Position numbers and translations under genes: made by a program | Source of the DNA: Bettongia penicillata ogilbyi | Taxonomy: Eukaryota; Chordata; Mammalia; Diprotodontia; Potoroidae | DNA: 64,000 bases | Direction of reading: 5' to 3' | NCBI GenBank assembly: GCA_023548195.1 | Contig: JAJHZJ010000757.1 | Coordinates: forward strand, 124,001-188,000 | Shown here: positions 25,786-37,760 of the stretch, in pieces | Numbering within the stretch: position 1 is the stretch's first letter | Layout of the letters: every line of letters begins with the position of its first letter | Notes under the pieces: generated by a model | Told to the model about the DNA's origin: nothing | The model's database searches: none | Seen by the model: the letters and a program-made list of their open reading frames with translations, nothing else

Positions 25786-27504
25786 TTAAAACAATATTGT
25801 CGTTACTGATAAAATGTTCTGCTCATTTCATGAAAGAAGTCCTGGAATGTTATTACCAAAAAAACCCCAAAACCAATTTGATTGAAAAAATACTATTAAT
25901 TACTTAGCATTGTGCTTACTTTTTCATCTCTATACAAGCTGTGAGATTATCCTACATGCATATCAAGGGCTTCTGTGATTGAAAGTATGAGAAAGTCATA
26001 ACTAGCTTTTGCAAATGTTATTCTATAGAAGTCTACATCTGTGTAAGTGATAAATGAGAAAAATAAAAACATAAGCATTGTATTCTGCTTTAGGTCAGGA
26101 ATTATCTAGCAGGGAAAATAATATGTTTTCATCTTTAATAAAAGAAATAGAATATAATAATTGCATAAGAGTAATTAATATCAGATGAATTTATAGGAGA
26201 AAGAAGTATCTCTTCCACTTTTTGGGAAGCATGAGTAGTAATAAGGTAAAGCATTTAATGTGGACCTTGAAGAAGGTAATTTCTAATATTAATAAACCTA
26301 AACTACTTCAGTTTGCTGTGTTTTATCTTTAAATGTCCTTTAAAGTGCACAGTTCATTCATTTTAATAGAGTATGAACTCTGTGGTCAGGGACTCATTTT
26401 TTATGTTTATATGCCTTTCACTTTTTGCACATTGTAGATACTTAGTAACTGTTTATTGGATTGAATCTCACCATTATAACTGATTTCAATGAGACCTGCT
26501 AGGATGGCATATATGAGACATTTTCTTTAACTACATCCTTATAATTTTGAACATGTTTCTTTTTTGATTAATTAGTTTCTTGGCACATAAGCCTGTTATG
26601 TGTAGAATCGATGCCATATTCACAGATGGTCATGACTGTATATTGTCAAAAGACTATGTATGTAAAAAACTAACATTGAGGCATACATTCCAGAAAGAAG
26701 TGCAAAAAAAATTGACTAAATACACCTAGAATTAATGAAGAACTTATGTGAAGTGCAGAAATATATAGTCATTTGAAGCAAAAGATTTGTGTCGAATTTA
26801 GGCAATAATGTGATTTATTTAGTGAATGTTTCTCTTGATGAAATCTTTAAAACCAACATTTGCAATGGAATCTTTTATTACAATTGTGTGCTGTTATGAA
26901 CCTATATGTTATGTTAATTTGCAAGCTAATATTTTGCAAGAAAGTTTATGGCTCTTGATATATTCTGTGAAATTACTGATTTTCTTAAATTGAAAAAAAT
27001 TCTCTGCCAACAGTGAATTAGTATAGATGATTTCACAGTCAATCTAGGAATCTTATTTCTGTTTTAACTTTTTACATAGATGACAGAAAAGTCCTTTGAC
27101 AAAAACCAAATTACTAAATTTTCACTGAATATTTTATCAAGAGCCACAAACTTCCTTGCAAAATAGTATCTTACAAATAAATACAGTATGTAAGTTTATA
27201 ATAGTACACGATTGTAGTAAAAGAATTCATTGCATACCTACTAGTTATACATTTTGGTAATTTTTTAAGAGAGGAGTTTTCTGTCATTTATGTAAAAAGT
27301 TAAAGGTCTCCAGAAATAAGACTACTAATTTGACTGTGAAGTCACCTGTACTAATTCACAGTTGGCAGTGATGAGTTTTTTTAATTTAAAAAAATGTATA
27401 ATTAGTAGGTTACGCAGTAATTTGGAGGACAGAAAGAAGAATCAGATTTGCTGAGAGTACCTTCTTCTCACTTCATCTTCATCTCATTTCCCCCAGATAA
27501 CTTC
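25786..27504. other. Intron, with a short L2 3' end at 26345-26470
   Basis: At 26345-26470 the plus strand ends with GTAGATACTTAGTAACTG and TTTATTGGATTGAATC, an L2 3' end. The rest, including 26471-27504, is AT-rich and shows nothing I recognise. Confidence 0.45.
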
Positions 27505-27918
27505 TGCCACTGTTTTGTCCTTTACTCCAAAGTGATTTTCTAATGTGTCAGTTCTACCATATCACCTTCATACTCAGTAAACTCCATGACTTTGTATCAC
27601 CTTCAGGATCAAATACAAAGCCCTCTGTTTGGTCTTCAAAGCCCTTCATAACCTAGTCCCCCACCTTTCCAACTTTTTACACCTTATACCCTCCTCCCTC
27701 CATACTCTGTTATCCAGTGACACTGGCCTCTTGTTGTCCCACAAATAAGATACTCCTTTCCTTGGCTTTGGGCATTTTCTTAAACTATCCTGTATTTACA
27801 GTGTTCTTCCTCCTCATCTCTGTGTCTTGGCTTCCCTAGATTCCTTCAAGTCTCAGCTAAAATTCCATCTTCTTCACGCCTTTCCCAAACACTCTAAATA
27901 CTAGTACCTTCTTGACAT
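27505..27918 (+). mobile_element. L2 3' region, left part, interrupted by copy D
   Basis: Words CTTCAGGATCAAATACAAAGC, AAAGCCCTTCATAACCTAG, ACTCTGTTATCCAGTGACAC and AGTCTCAGCTAAAATTCCA follow the L2 3' order. It breaks at AGTACCTTCT and continues after copy D at 31022 with AGTGCCTTCT. Confidence 0.75.
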
Positions 27919-28903
27919 AGAGGGGCAGAGCCAAGATGGAGGAGTAAAAGCAGGGACTTCTTTGAACTCTCTCCCAAACCCCTCCAAATAACTGTAAAAA
28001 ATTACTATAATAAAATTCTTAGAGCTTCAAAGCCCACAAAATGACAGAGTGAAGCAAATCTTCAGCTTAAGACAACCTGGAAGGTTGAAAGGAAGGGTCT
28101 GTCATACAAGGCTGGGAGTGGAGCACAGTCTGGCATGGACTGTGCCAGCACAGACAGGGCCCAAAAAGGCTTCAGGAGACTGAATCATTTGCAGCTGTGG
28201 CAGTTTCCAGACTTCTCAAACTACAAACATTGAGGACAGCATAGAAGGTCAGTGGGAAAACTCTGTGGGACCCAGGTGAAAGAGGAGCATGGTCTGACTG
28301 GAGTTCAGGCCTATCCTTAGAGCAGTGGTGGTGGTGGTAGCAGCAGTGGCTGCAGCTGCTTCTGTAGCTCTGGGCTCCCAGAGAGCAGGAGATCCAGCAG
28401 CTGATAGAAAACCCCTGAAGCCCAGGACAGTACACCCACTCCCACTGGAAGCAGAGTCCTACTTTGACAAAGAGTTAAAAAGTCAAGTATTTAGCTGTGA
28501 AGATGAGCAAACAGCATAAAAAACCTCAGACTACAGAATCTTACTTTGGTGACAAAGAAAATCAAAACATACAACCAGAAGAAGACAAGAAAGTCAAAGC
28601 TCCTACATCAAAAATCTCCAAGAAAAATATGAATTGGTTGCTTGCCATAGAAGACTCAAAAAGGATTTTGAAAATCAAGTAAGAGAAGTAGAGGAAAAAT
28701 TGGGAAGAGAAATGAGAGTGATTGATGGAAGAAAATCATGAAAAACGAGTCTACGGCTTGCTAAAGGAGACACCTCAAAATACTGAAGAACATAACACCT
28801 TAAAAAATAGACTAACCAACGTGGCAATAGAGGTCCAAGAAGCCAATGAAGAGAAGAATGCCTTAAAAACAGACTTGGCTAAATTGAAAAGAATGTCCAA
28901 AAG

Positions 28904-28962
28904 CTTAATGAAGAAAACTTAATGAAGAAAAACTTAATGAAGAAAACCTTAATGAAGAAAAC
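28904..28962 (+). repeat. Four tandem copies of a 14-15 bp unit in the ORF1 coiled coil
   Basis: The unit CTTAATGAAGAAAAC occurs four times in a row (first copy one base shorter). Other copies of the element have one unit here. In frame it encodes LNEEN repeats. Confidence 0.9.
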
Positions 28963-29329
28963 TCATTCTTTCAAAATTAGAATGGAGCAAATGGAAGCTA
29001 ATGACTTTATGAGAAATCAAGAAGTATTAAAAAAAGAACTAAAAGAATGAAAAAATAGAAGATGGTATGAAATATCTCATTGGAAAAACCACTGATCTGG
29101 AAAATGGATTCAGGAGAGATCACTTAAAAATTATTGGACTACCTGAAAGCTGTGATAAAAAAAAAGAGCCTAGACATTATCTTTCAAGAAATTATCAAGG
29201 AAAACTGCCCTGATATTCTAGAATCAGAGGGTAAAATAAAATAGGAATTGAAAGAATCCACCAGTCACTTCCATAAAGAGATCCCAGAAGGAAAACTCCT
29301 AGGAATATTGTAGCCAAATTCCAGAGTTC

Positions 29330-29758
29330 TGTAGTGCCAACATGATATTCACAGCATCTATGGCAGCTGTGAATATGCTAGCATAATTTTCAATGCAAAA
29401 TATAATAGACTCTCCATGTGGAAGAGAGGACACAAGAAAGCTGAATTCTCACACCAGAAAGCCAAATCCATCACAGTAACAAAGAAGTCTATACACAATA
29501 GCAATGCAAATCATCAAGCCTTCCTCCTACTAAGACCTTCCCACAAATGAACACTCACAGCTCACTGCCTGCTTCCTTGTTCTCCTTTAGCGCTAATTGC
29601 TGTGTCCATCTTCTCAGCTTTGTTCAACCCTTCCTGCCCAAGCTCCTCCCAACACAGATTCATGTGACTCAGACTTCCATGTGACTCAAGTAGGTCACAT
29701 GGGCCTGTTAATGGATGGGAAAGATGTTCCCATTACGCAAACATACATTAACAATATA
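29330..29758 (-). mobile_element. Solo LTR (ERVL-like) inside copy D
   Basis: A 429-bp insert interrupts the ORF1 words CCAGAGTTCCCAGG and is flanked by a 5-bp duplication AGTTC (29325-29329 and 29759-29763). On the minus strand it runs from TATATTG to CACTACA; a TGTA...TACA pair with one changed base would be the usual LTR ends. A 5-bp duplication is typical of ERVL-type integration. No internal retroviral sequence remains. The orientation is inferred from the general look of the minus strand, as no polyadenylation signal is clear. Confidence 0.65.
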
Positions 29759-30156
29759 AGTTCCCAGGCCAAGGAGAAAATACTGCAAGCAGCCAGCAAA
29801 AAACAATTCAAGTATTGTGGAAATACAATCAGGATAACACAAGATCTAACTGTTTCTGCATTAAGGGATTGAAGGGCTTGGAATATTCTGAAGGTCAGAG
29901 AAACTAGAATTAAAACCAAGAATCACCAGCCAGTAAAACTGAGTATAATACTTCAGGGGAGAAAATGGATATTCAATGAAATAGAGGACTTTCAATTATT
30001 CAATTATTCTTGCTGAGAAGACCAGAGTGAAATAGAAAATATGACTTTCAAATACATGAATTAAGAAAAGCATGAAAAGGTAAACAGGAAAGAGAAATTA
30101 TAAGGAATGTTTACATTCCTAAATGGAATGTACCTCATGAGACCTTTCTCAGTATA

Positions 30157-30215
30157 ACAGATAGGTAGATAGATAGATACATACATACATGGATGGATGG
30201 ATTGTTGGATGGCAC
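30157..30215. repeat. GATA/CATA/GGAT simple repeat
   Basis: Short runs of GATA, CATA and GGAT units within the spacer part of copy D, at the place where copies A and C have TG runs. Confidence 0.85.
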
Positions 30216-31021
30216 AGAATGAGTTGAATATGAAGGGATGATAGCTAAAAATAAAATTAAGGTGTGAGAGGAATATATTGGGAGAAAGGGAAAGGGAGAG
30301 ATAGGATGGGGTAAATTATCTCACATAAAAGAGGAAAGAAAAAGGTTTCACAATGGAGGGGAAGCAGGAGGTGGTGAGAGAAAGTGAGGGAACATTACTC
30401 CTATTAGATTTGGTTTAAGTAGGGTATAACATACAGATTCAATTGTTTATCTTACCCTACAGGAAATTAAGGGGGAAGAGGATGGGATGGGGATGATAGA
30501 AGGGAAGGGAGATTGGGAGAAGGGGGTAATCAAAAGATGAAAAGGGATAGGGTCCAAGGAAAAAATAGAATAATTGAGGGGCAGGATAGGATGGAAGGAA
30601 ATGTGATTTGTCTTTCACAGTATGACTGTTATGGAAGTATTTTGCATAACTACACTAGTATAACCTGTATTGAATTGCTTGTTTTCTCAATGAAGATGGC
30701 GGGGGTGGGGGGGTGCGGTGGAGAAGGAAAAGAATTTGGAACTCAAGGTTTTAAAAACATGTTAAAAATTGTTTTTACATGTAACTTGGCAATCAGATAT
30801 ATGGGGAATGGGGTACAGAAATCTCTCTTGCCCTACAAGAAAGTAAGAGGAAAGGGAATTGGGGGCAGTGGTGATAGAAGGGAGTGCAGACTGGGGGCAG
30901 GGATAGTCACGATGTATGCCGTCTTGGAGTGGGAGAAAGGGAAGATGGGGAGAAAATTTGGAATTCAAAATCTTGTGGCAATGAATATCGAAAACTAAAA
31001 ACTAGTTAATTGAAAAAACAG

Positions 31022-31212
31022 TAGTGCCTTCTGTTATTTATTTCCTATTTTCCTGTGTATAGCTTGTTTGTACATATTTATATTCTTGTCTCCCCCATTA
31101 GATTGTGAGCCTTCTCCGGACAGGGAGAGATAGGACTGTTCTTTTGCCTTTATTTGTATCTTCAGCACTAGCAGAGGACCTGGCACTTCATAAATGCTCG
31201 TTGACTGACTAA
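31022..31212 (+). mobile_element. L2 3' end, right part, after copy D
   Basis: It resumes AGTGCCTTCTGTTATTTATT, then TAGCTTGTTTGTACATATTT, CCCCCATTAGATTGTGAGCC and GACCTGGCACTTCATAAATG, and ends TTGACTGACT. It is the direct continuation of the L2 at 27505-27918. Confidence 0.8.
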
Positions 31213-31309
31213 TCCCTACTTCATATGAAGTAGCCCTTTTTTGCAAAGGAAAACTCTTCTCCATATACAAGGGATTTCATTATGTCCCATCTTCTGCTGT
31301 CTGCTAACT

Positions 31310-32312
31310 GCTCCCTAGTACCTACAAACATGTCCTCTATCCCCCATCCTCAAAATAATCCTCACTTGAACCATCTATTCCTACCATCTAATACACTATC
31401 TTTTCTCCTTTTTGTGGCCATACTCTGAGATGTCAGTCTGTGATAATGACTTACTCTCTTCTTAACTCTCTGCAGTCTGGCTTCCAACCTCATCATTCAA
31501 CCAAATCTATTCTCTTTTTCGTTATTAATGATCTCTCAATTGCCAGATCGTTCAGCCTTTTCTCAATCTTCATCCTTCTTGACCTCTCTGCAGCCTTCCA
31601 CACTGTCACCCTCTTTCTTGATGCTCTCCTCTCTTATGTTTTTAGTCATTACTCTGATCAGGTTTTTCTCCTGTCTAAAAATAATTCCTCCTAAGTTTTC
31701 TTTTCTGGACATTTATCCAGGACACATCCACTAATCCTGGTCCCTCTTTTCTTCTCTTTCTATATTATGTGATGATCTCATTAGCTTCCTTGGATTAAAT
31801 TATCATCTTTGTACTCCCTATGACATTTAGGATCAAATGTAAAATCCTCTGTCTTTCGAAGCTCTTCATAACTTATTCAGCCATTCCACTTTCTATCCTC
31901 CTTACACCTCACATTCCTGCCACATACTCTGTGATTCAGTGACACCGGCCCCCTTGGTATTCCTCTCACATGATACTGTGTCTCTTGATCCTGGTTGTTT
32001 TCATTGGCTATCTCCCGAGCCTGAAATTGTCTCCCTCCTTGTCTCTGCTTCTTGGCTTCCCTTCAGGTCCTAGATAAAATCCTGTCTTCTACATTATACC
32101 TTTCTAGGGCCTTTCCTCTACTGATTATCTCCAATTTATCCTGAATATAGCTTGCTTTTTTTTTTTACATTGCTTTTTGCATATATTTTCCTTATTAGAC
32201 TGTGAGTATTCCTTGAAATGGTGTACTTTTTACATTTCTTTGAATGGAGAACTTAACTTAATCCCTAGTACCCTGAACGTGCTCATTAATAAGTATTTAT
32301 TAATTGACTGAC
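31310..32312 (+). mobile_element. L2 LINE, RT remnant through 3' end
   Basis: A frame includes LSIARSFSLFSIFILLDLSAAF followed by HTV, the L2 RT core. It then passes through the 3' non-coding words and ends AAGTATTTATTAATTGACTG. The reading frame is broken soon after the RT core. Confidence 0.8.
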
Positions 32313-33690
32313 ATTCACCTGATCTGCTAGCATAGTAACCCTGTCAGAAAAAGGAAATGCTAGATTATATATCTAGAGCATCCAAAACCTGTTAGATTCA
32401 AGACTTTTTGAAATCAAAAATATAGCTCAGTAACTCACCTATGCTTAATAAATGTAATTGAATTCTGCATGCTTAATTATCTCATCCTAACTGCTAGTGA
32501 TTGTTACTTCCATTTCTAAGGACTTAAAACCCATTTGTAGTCCCTTCCTGCAGATCAGGCTAATTTTTCCTCAAAATTCATTGAGATCATCTACTACTCT
32601 TGTTTGCCTCAGGATATGAGAGTTTCCAGCAGTTCATATCACTTCCTGGTTTCTTAAATACAAAGCAGGTATGAGGAACTCCAGGGACACTTGAATACTT
32701 TCCTGATGAATTAAAGTGGCCAAATCAGGCAAAGGATCTTTGCTTAGGTGAGGCACTTGGAGGTGTCTTAAATGCTCATTCATTGATTCTTGCTGTGGCT
32801 AAGTAATTCTTTTTCGGTAAACTGTAGAATGACCTACAAGTATCTCATTTTGTTTTAATATTGAACTGAAACTACCAGTTGAGTCAGGCCCATCCTAGAT
32901 CACTTACTTTTTATGTTTTTGGTGCTGTGCTCAATGCTGAAAATCCAGATATTAGAACCTACTTTAGTATGTAAGACTTTTTTTAAGTTTAATATGCAAA
33001 ATCCATAATATTGCCCACATTTTAAAAATTCTGTGAAGATATACTCTCTACTCAGCAAATGTAAATATTAAGAATTTAATTTCTTATTTCCCCTGTCATT
33101 ATCCTTTGGAAATGCTTTTAGTTAACTGTCTAAAAGGAATAGAAGAAAAGCTAAGGACCCACATGAACCACAAGTTAAATAATGAGCTTTGGAACAATCA
33201 GTTCACTCTAATTTTTCCTAATAGGATTCCTGCTGCTCCTCATGCTTGGGAAAATTGGTGTCGGTAGTCAGTAATCTGTTGTTATATTTAGTCTGTAATT
33301 TTCACTCTACTTTAGCTAATTTAGGTAGCCTTTGCATTTTCATGGATTATATTACTGGGGAAGGTTTTGAGTATTACAATTGTATTACCACACTATTAGA
33401 GCTATGTTCTTAGCCAAGGATGCCTAACTTTTTGTATAAATAATCATCTACCATATTTTATTCAACTGTTTAATCAAGTATAATTGATAAATTTGGATAC
33501 ACTATAGTTTAAAGTTATCTTTTGAAAGTACAAATTAAGCAAAGCAGCCAATAATTTATCTGACAAAACCTTATAAATAAAGCAGATTAAGAATATGCCA
33601 TGAGCTTCATCATCAACTGCTCTATATCTAAGATTTCAAAAATCTGCTCTTTAGCTGTATTGGTATTTATAGTTCCTTGACCCCTGCCTT
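32313..33690. other. Intron, nothing recognised
   Basis: AT-rich sequence. Part of 32750-32900 resembles 41510-41600 in a few words (TGGCTAAGTAA, AAACTACCA), so both may belong to an unnamed old repeat. Confidence 0.35.
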
Positions 33691-33915
33691 AGGGGGCCAA
33701 TCATATAATCCAAGAGATCTGTGAAATGATCAAGTCCAATCCCTTCATCTTACATTTGAGGATACTGAGACCTGGAAAGATTAGTTGACTTGTCTTGAGG
33801 CAGTACTTATAGGAGGTATTCATTAGAGCCTGGACTTGAATTCTGAAATCTAGGACTCTCTCCAGGCTCCTTTTGGCTTCATAGGCACTAGTTAGCATAG
33901 ACCTCCTTAAATCTT
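33690..33915 (-). repeat. MIR-like SINE fragment, antisense
   Basis: Degenerate reversed MIR order: AAGTCCAATCCCTTCATCTTACATTTGAGGATACTGAG, split here as AAGTCCAATCCC and TTTGAGGATACTGAG, then GCCTGGACTTGAATTCTG. Confidence 0.5.
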
Positions 33916-34725
33916 CCACTCAAGTGCCAAACTTGGCTAAAGCCTACCACTCGGTTTCTTTTTTTCCCATCTTTAGACTTAGCCTGTCAAATGCTTTGTC
34001 TCTCTTTAACCTCTATACAATTCCTCAAAGCCACTGTTGCAAACTATTCCTTAAATCCCAAATTTCTCACCTGTATCTCTTTATCTTTGCAAAAGACTTC
34101 ATTGCCTGCCCACCTTATTGACAACAATGTGATTAGATAGCCTCCCTCTGATCTCCTCAAAATTTCTCTATTTTGTACCTACCTTTTCCTTCCTCAAAGG
34201 AATAACTGCCCTGCCTCTTTTTCCAGGGTACCCCTTCTGCTTTATTCCTTTTTCCTATTCCTCCTTTCTCTTTCAGACCATGCTTATTAAAGAAATTAAA
34301 TAGTTTTTTAAATTTACTTCACTAACTCCTCTTTAGCCTTAAAATATCTGTCTATCCTTTTAAAAAATGCCACAACAGCAGCCTATGAAAACAAACTTCT
34401 TTAGCCCTGGTGATCCTTTCTTTTACTGCAAATTTCTTGAAAGAGAAGTCTATTTCCAGGCCTATTTTTTTTTTTTTTAACTTTGCCATTTCCCTTCAAA
34501 ATCATGCCTCTCCCACTGCCTGGGGACTCATTTAAAACTCATCTTCCTTCCTCCTGTAATTTTTTTTCCTATTTATCTTGTCTACAGCTTGTTTGTATAT
34601 AATTGTTTGCATGTTGTTTCCTTTGTTAGACTTTGAATTTGAGAACAGGAACTGTGTTTTGTTTTTCCTTCTATTCTCAGTGCTTAGCACGGTACCTAGC
34701 ACATAGTAGGCACTTACCATTCTGT
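33916..34725 (+). mobile_element. L2 3' end (34490-34725) with unassigned pyrimidine-rich sequence before it
   Basis: From 34490 the order CTCATCTTCCTTCCTCCTG, TCTACAGCTTGTTTGTATA, CAGTGCTTAGCACGGTACC and TAGCACATAGTAGGCACTTA is an L2 3' end. From 33916 to 34490 the plus strand is C/T-rich and may be an older part of the same copy, but I cannot align it. Confidence 0.55.
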
Positions 34726-35681
34726 CTAGATCCTGCTTACTTGTCTCTATATAGATCCCTGAGACACACCTGATCAGGTAGTGGAGATTACATATTTTTC
34801 CAATGGCGGTTTTCTTCATCAAAACTTTAGATTGAACATTGATTTAAAGTGTTTTGTTTTTAGTTTCAAGGGCTTTCTTTTGTTGGTGGTAATGGTTGTT
34901 AATGTTTTATTTGATACTTTTGTAATTCTGATACTATATTTCTCTGAGAGTACAAATTCTTACTAAGAGACTTTAAATGATATGACAAAATTAGTGTAAA
35001 ACTGCATTCACCTACTTATTTTATACCATGTAGTTTTGAGAACATTTCATATTAATTAAAATGCCTTTTTCAAAGCAATTCTCATGAGTATGCAGAATGA
35101 ATTTTAAAATAATTTATGATATAAAAATCTTGCATTTTCATGCTTTGGGAATTGCTATTGCCCTTTTAATTTATTTGGTCCATTGTTGGTGAAAAACACA
35201 AACCTAAGAATTATTGGTCATTTCATTGTCTTTTTTGAGTTTACTTTAAAACTCTTGTTATGGGATTACTTTAATTCTTCTATTTTTATATTGTGTATTT
35301 GATAAATATATCTTTAGATTTTATGATCAAACTTGTTAACTCTGGTAGTTCAGTCTTGAAGTGAGAAATCATAATTCAGTAATGCTCTTCTATCCATACA
35401 TAGCCAGTTTACTTTTTCCATGTTACTAATATAGATGGAAATATTTACCTATTTTGCTAAATATTGTATACATTTAAAAATTCATTTCTCTCAGGTTGTT
35501 TAACTTTTTTGTTTTTGAGTATGACTGATAAGACCAGTGTTGTATCATCATGATTTGTGCTTTCAACTTTGGATGCAGACACAGAATCTGTTCAGCATAC
35601 AGTTCTTTGCTCTTAAATTCAGTCAAATGGACATCTTTGTTCCAAATGAGCTGGTGTTCTTAATGGCTAAGTGGCAAGATG
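34726..35681. other. Intron, nothing recognised
   Basis: AT-rich, with no element landmark seen up to the target duplication of the solo LTR. Confidence 0.4.
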
Positions 35682-35687
35682 GTCTAT

Positions 35688-36142
35688 TGTTAGAGTGTCT
35701 GAGCCTGAACTCTCAGGCCCACAGGCCTTATCTGACCAGCAGTGCCTGTAGGCCTTGGTGGAGTGAGCTGTAAGTAATGACTGAGGTGGGAGACAAGATA
35801 GTAGGCAACTTCCGTTTATTGCAACAGCAAGCAGTGCTTTTATCTCTTTCCTGACACCAGAGTCCTTAGTGGACCTATCAGCAAATAGTTTGCCCTAATA
35901 AGGAAATCCTATACCTATGACCAGTACTGCCCAGGACTGCCACGTAGCCTCTAGTAAGCAAAACATCTTAGGCCTTCTTTGTTCTCCTAGGGAGGGCCCG
36001 GGAAATAGCTTTGAGTAAAACAGGGGCGGAACCCTTCCTCCCAGAGCCATCTTTTTCATGCCTTACCAGTCTCCCCTCAGTTTACCTGAGTCGTGTCTAG
36101 TGAACACCGTCCAAGAGGCTGGGGGTTGGCAACTCCTTTACA
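35688..36142 (-). mobile_element. Solo LTR of an endogenous retrovirus, 455 bp
   Basis: It is bounded by TGTTAGAG at 35688 and CCTTTACA at 36142, that is TGT...ACA ends. A perfect 6-bp duplication GTCTAT flanks it (35682-35687 and 36143-36148). On the minus strand it has a TATA-like ATAAAAG (complement near 35838-35843) and an AATAAA (complement 35815-35820) about 20 bases downstream. The 6-bp duplication and short TATA-to-AATAAA distance favour a class II (betaretrovirus-like) origin. No gag, pol or env remains, as expected after LTR-LTR recombination. Confidence 0.85.
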
Positions 36143-36148
36143 GTCTAT

Positions 36149-37330
36149 CACTGCTGCATTCTGGGTGACCGCAGCTGTTGGCCTTTTGAAGGTATTTTAT
36201 TGGTGCTAAAGCCATTGATTCTGACCGTACTGATATGAATGCTTCTTAAGTACTTTCAGAATCACAACTTGATATATTCTGTTTTTATCTGCTGTCTGCA
36301 CATGTTCAGTTCTTTGGTCTTCTGGTGAGATGAGTATTATTTCAGTGCTAGTTGATTTAATCATGTTTCATGATTTTCTGAGTTATTCTGTGTTGACATT
36401 TAGTACTCATTATACTCAGAATAATGCTTATTACACTGAGAAGCTGGTTGTGGCATCTATGTAATGTCATCAGGCGTTCACAACTATATGAAAACTTGGT
36501 TACTACACCTGTATGATTGACCTTTATTTGATTTGAAGCTTGGTGCTGTAGTCATTCATGTATTGCATTTTTTTTATTAAGGAATCTTTCACACTTGTCA
36601 GTTTTGTTGAGGCTATAAAATATAAATAATTATAATTTTAAGTGTTTGCAATAAGAACCAATTGAGTGGTATAGATAATAAATTCAGTAATGGAATTTGG
36701 AGTATAAAGAATTCCTTTCTATGGAATAATCATGGAAGGTTTCAGGACTGAGCATTTGAGCTGGCTTTGTAAATAAATAAATGTATCCTTGTTCTTTATA
36801 CAGCTGTTATTTACCAATAAACCTTGCCCTTCATAATAAACAAACCAGCTAAGCATAACCAAATGGTATAGTGACCTAGTTTGATGTAGTACTTAGTTCT
36901 CCACTTCTCTGCCAAAAGAAAGGAAATAAATTTCATTATTTGTTTTCTAGGACCAAAATTGGCAATTGCATTTATTTTGAGATTTAATTAACCTCACTCC
37001 CTAGCCTTGTTACCTGCAACCATGCTGCCTTGGATACCCCTTCCTCCATCCAACTGCACCCTACTATCTCCCATGCCCAAATGTAGTAAGATCAGCTGTC
37101 ATTGCTCCATAAAAAAACGATATTAGTCTTCTCCCCCGTGACTTCACTCATCATTCTTGTCACTTTCCAAACAAAAATATATCTCTCTGACCACCACTCC
37201 CCAATATATATTGGTTTTTCCATTCCCCTCCCCCGCAAATAGTACTGTTTTTTTTTGAAGTGCTGTCTTCTCTCTCATTAAGTTTCCCTCTCTTAAGTGC
37301 TTTTGCATTCATTCATTTATTCATTTTTGG
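36149..37330. other. Intron, nothing firmly recognised
   Basis: The part 36990-37230 is C-rich and may be an old LINE 3' region, but no diagnostic word order was found. Confidence 0.35.
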
Positions 37331-37760
37331 TATTGTTTTCCTTTACATTGTTAATTGTTTCATGTATTGTTCTCCTGGTTAGATTTTGTGTTAACATCAG
37401 TTCATAGAATTTTTTCTGTGTTTTTTCTGAAACTCCTATTCATGATTTCTTATGTTTCTTAATATTAATTTATACTGTTACATTCATAAATCACAGTTTG
37501 TTCATCTGCTCCCCAGTCTGTTGGTACTGATTTTGGTTTTGATTTTTTGCTATCACAAAAGGTACTGCTAGGGGTATTTTGGTTTAGAGGGAACTTTTTT
37601 CCTGTCTTTTCCTTTTGTGACATTGATGGCTCCCTTTCTGTGATATTCTTTACTTGAATATCCCATTCATGGACACTTATATGTTCTTTCTATATTTTAT
37701 ATGAAGACTATTGGATACCAATGATGAGAAGCATTTTTTTTCTTTTTGTTTTAATCACAA
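37330..37760 (-). mobile_element. L1 ORF2 3' fragment, antisense
   Basis: Degenerate complement of the L1 C-terminal region: GTTCTCCTGGTTAGAT, ACATTCATAAATCACAGTTTG, TTCATCTGCTCCCCAGTCTG and GCTATCACAAAAGGTACTGC. Confidence 0.55.

Larger units (their letters stand above)
28497..30060 (+). pseudogene. L1-type ORF1 of copy D, broken
   Basis: Pieces of ORF1 are visible in several frames: KISKKNMNWLLAIEDSKRIL, then HEKRVYGLLKETPQNTEEHN in the coiled coil, the RRM-like LKIIGLPES region near 29130, and after the LTR insert QAASKKQFKYCGNTIRITQD. Frameshifts, stops and the insertion make it non-functional. Confidence 0.8.
27920..31020 (+). mobile_element. ORF1-only L1 derivative (HAL1-like), copy D, with a solo LTR inside
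   Basis: It starts GGGGCAGAGCCAAGATGGAG at 27922, runs through leader, ORF1 remnant and the spacer/3' UTR-like tail, and ends near 31020 in a short A-tail. It is the only one of the five copies on the plus strand. The diagnostic junction is at about 30590-30632. A diverged target duplication AGTACCTTCT / AGTGCCTTCT flanks it. Near the 3' end is a G-rich tract (GGCGGGGGTGGGGGGGTG, 30699-30716). The ORF1 remnant holds a tandem expansion at 28904-28962 and is split at 29329 by a 429-bp insert. Confidence 0.82.

Noticed and set aside
25223..25809. Four overlapping frames of 82 to 151 codons in GC-rich DNA
   Set aside because: They lie in the 5' leader of copy C, overlap on both strands and have no domain. 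They reflect low stop-codon frequency in GC-rich sequence.
28325..28519. Frame MVVVVAAVAAAASVALGSQR, which looks like a signal peptide
   Set aside because: It lies in the leader of copy D and comes from a GTG/GCA-rich stretch, in a position where the element has no coding sequence.
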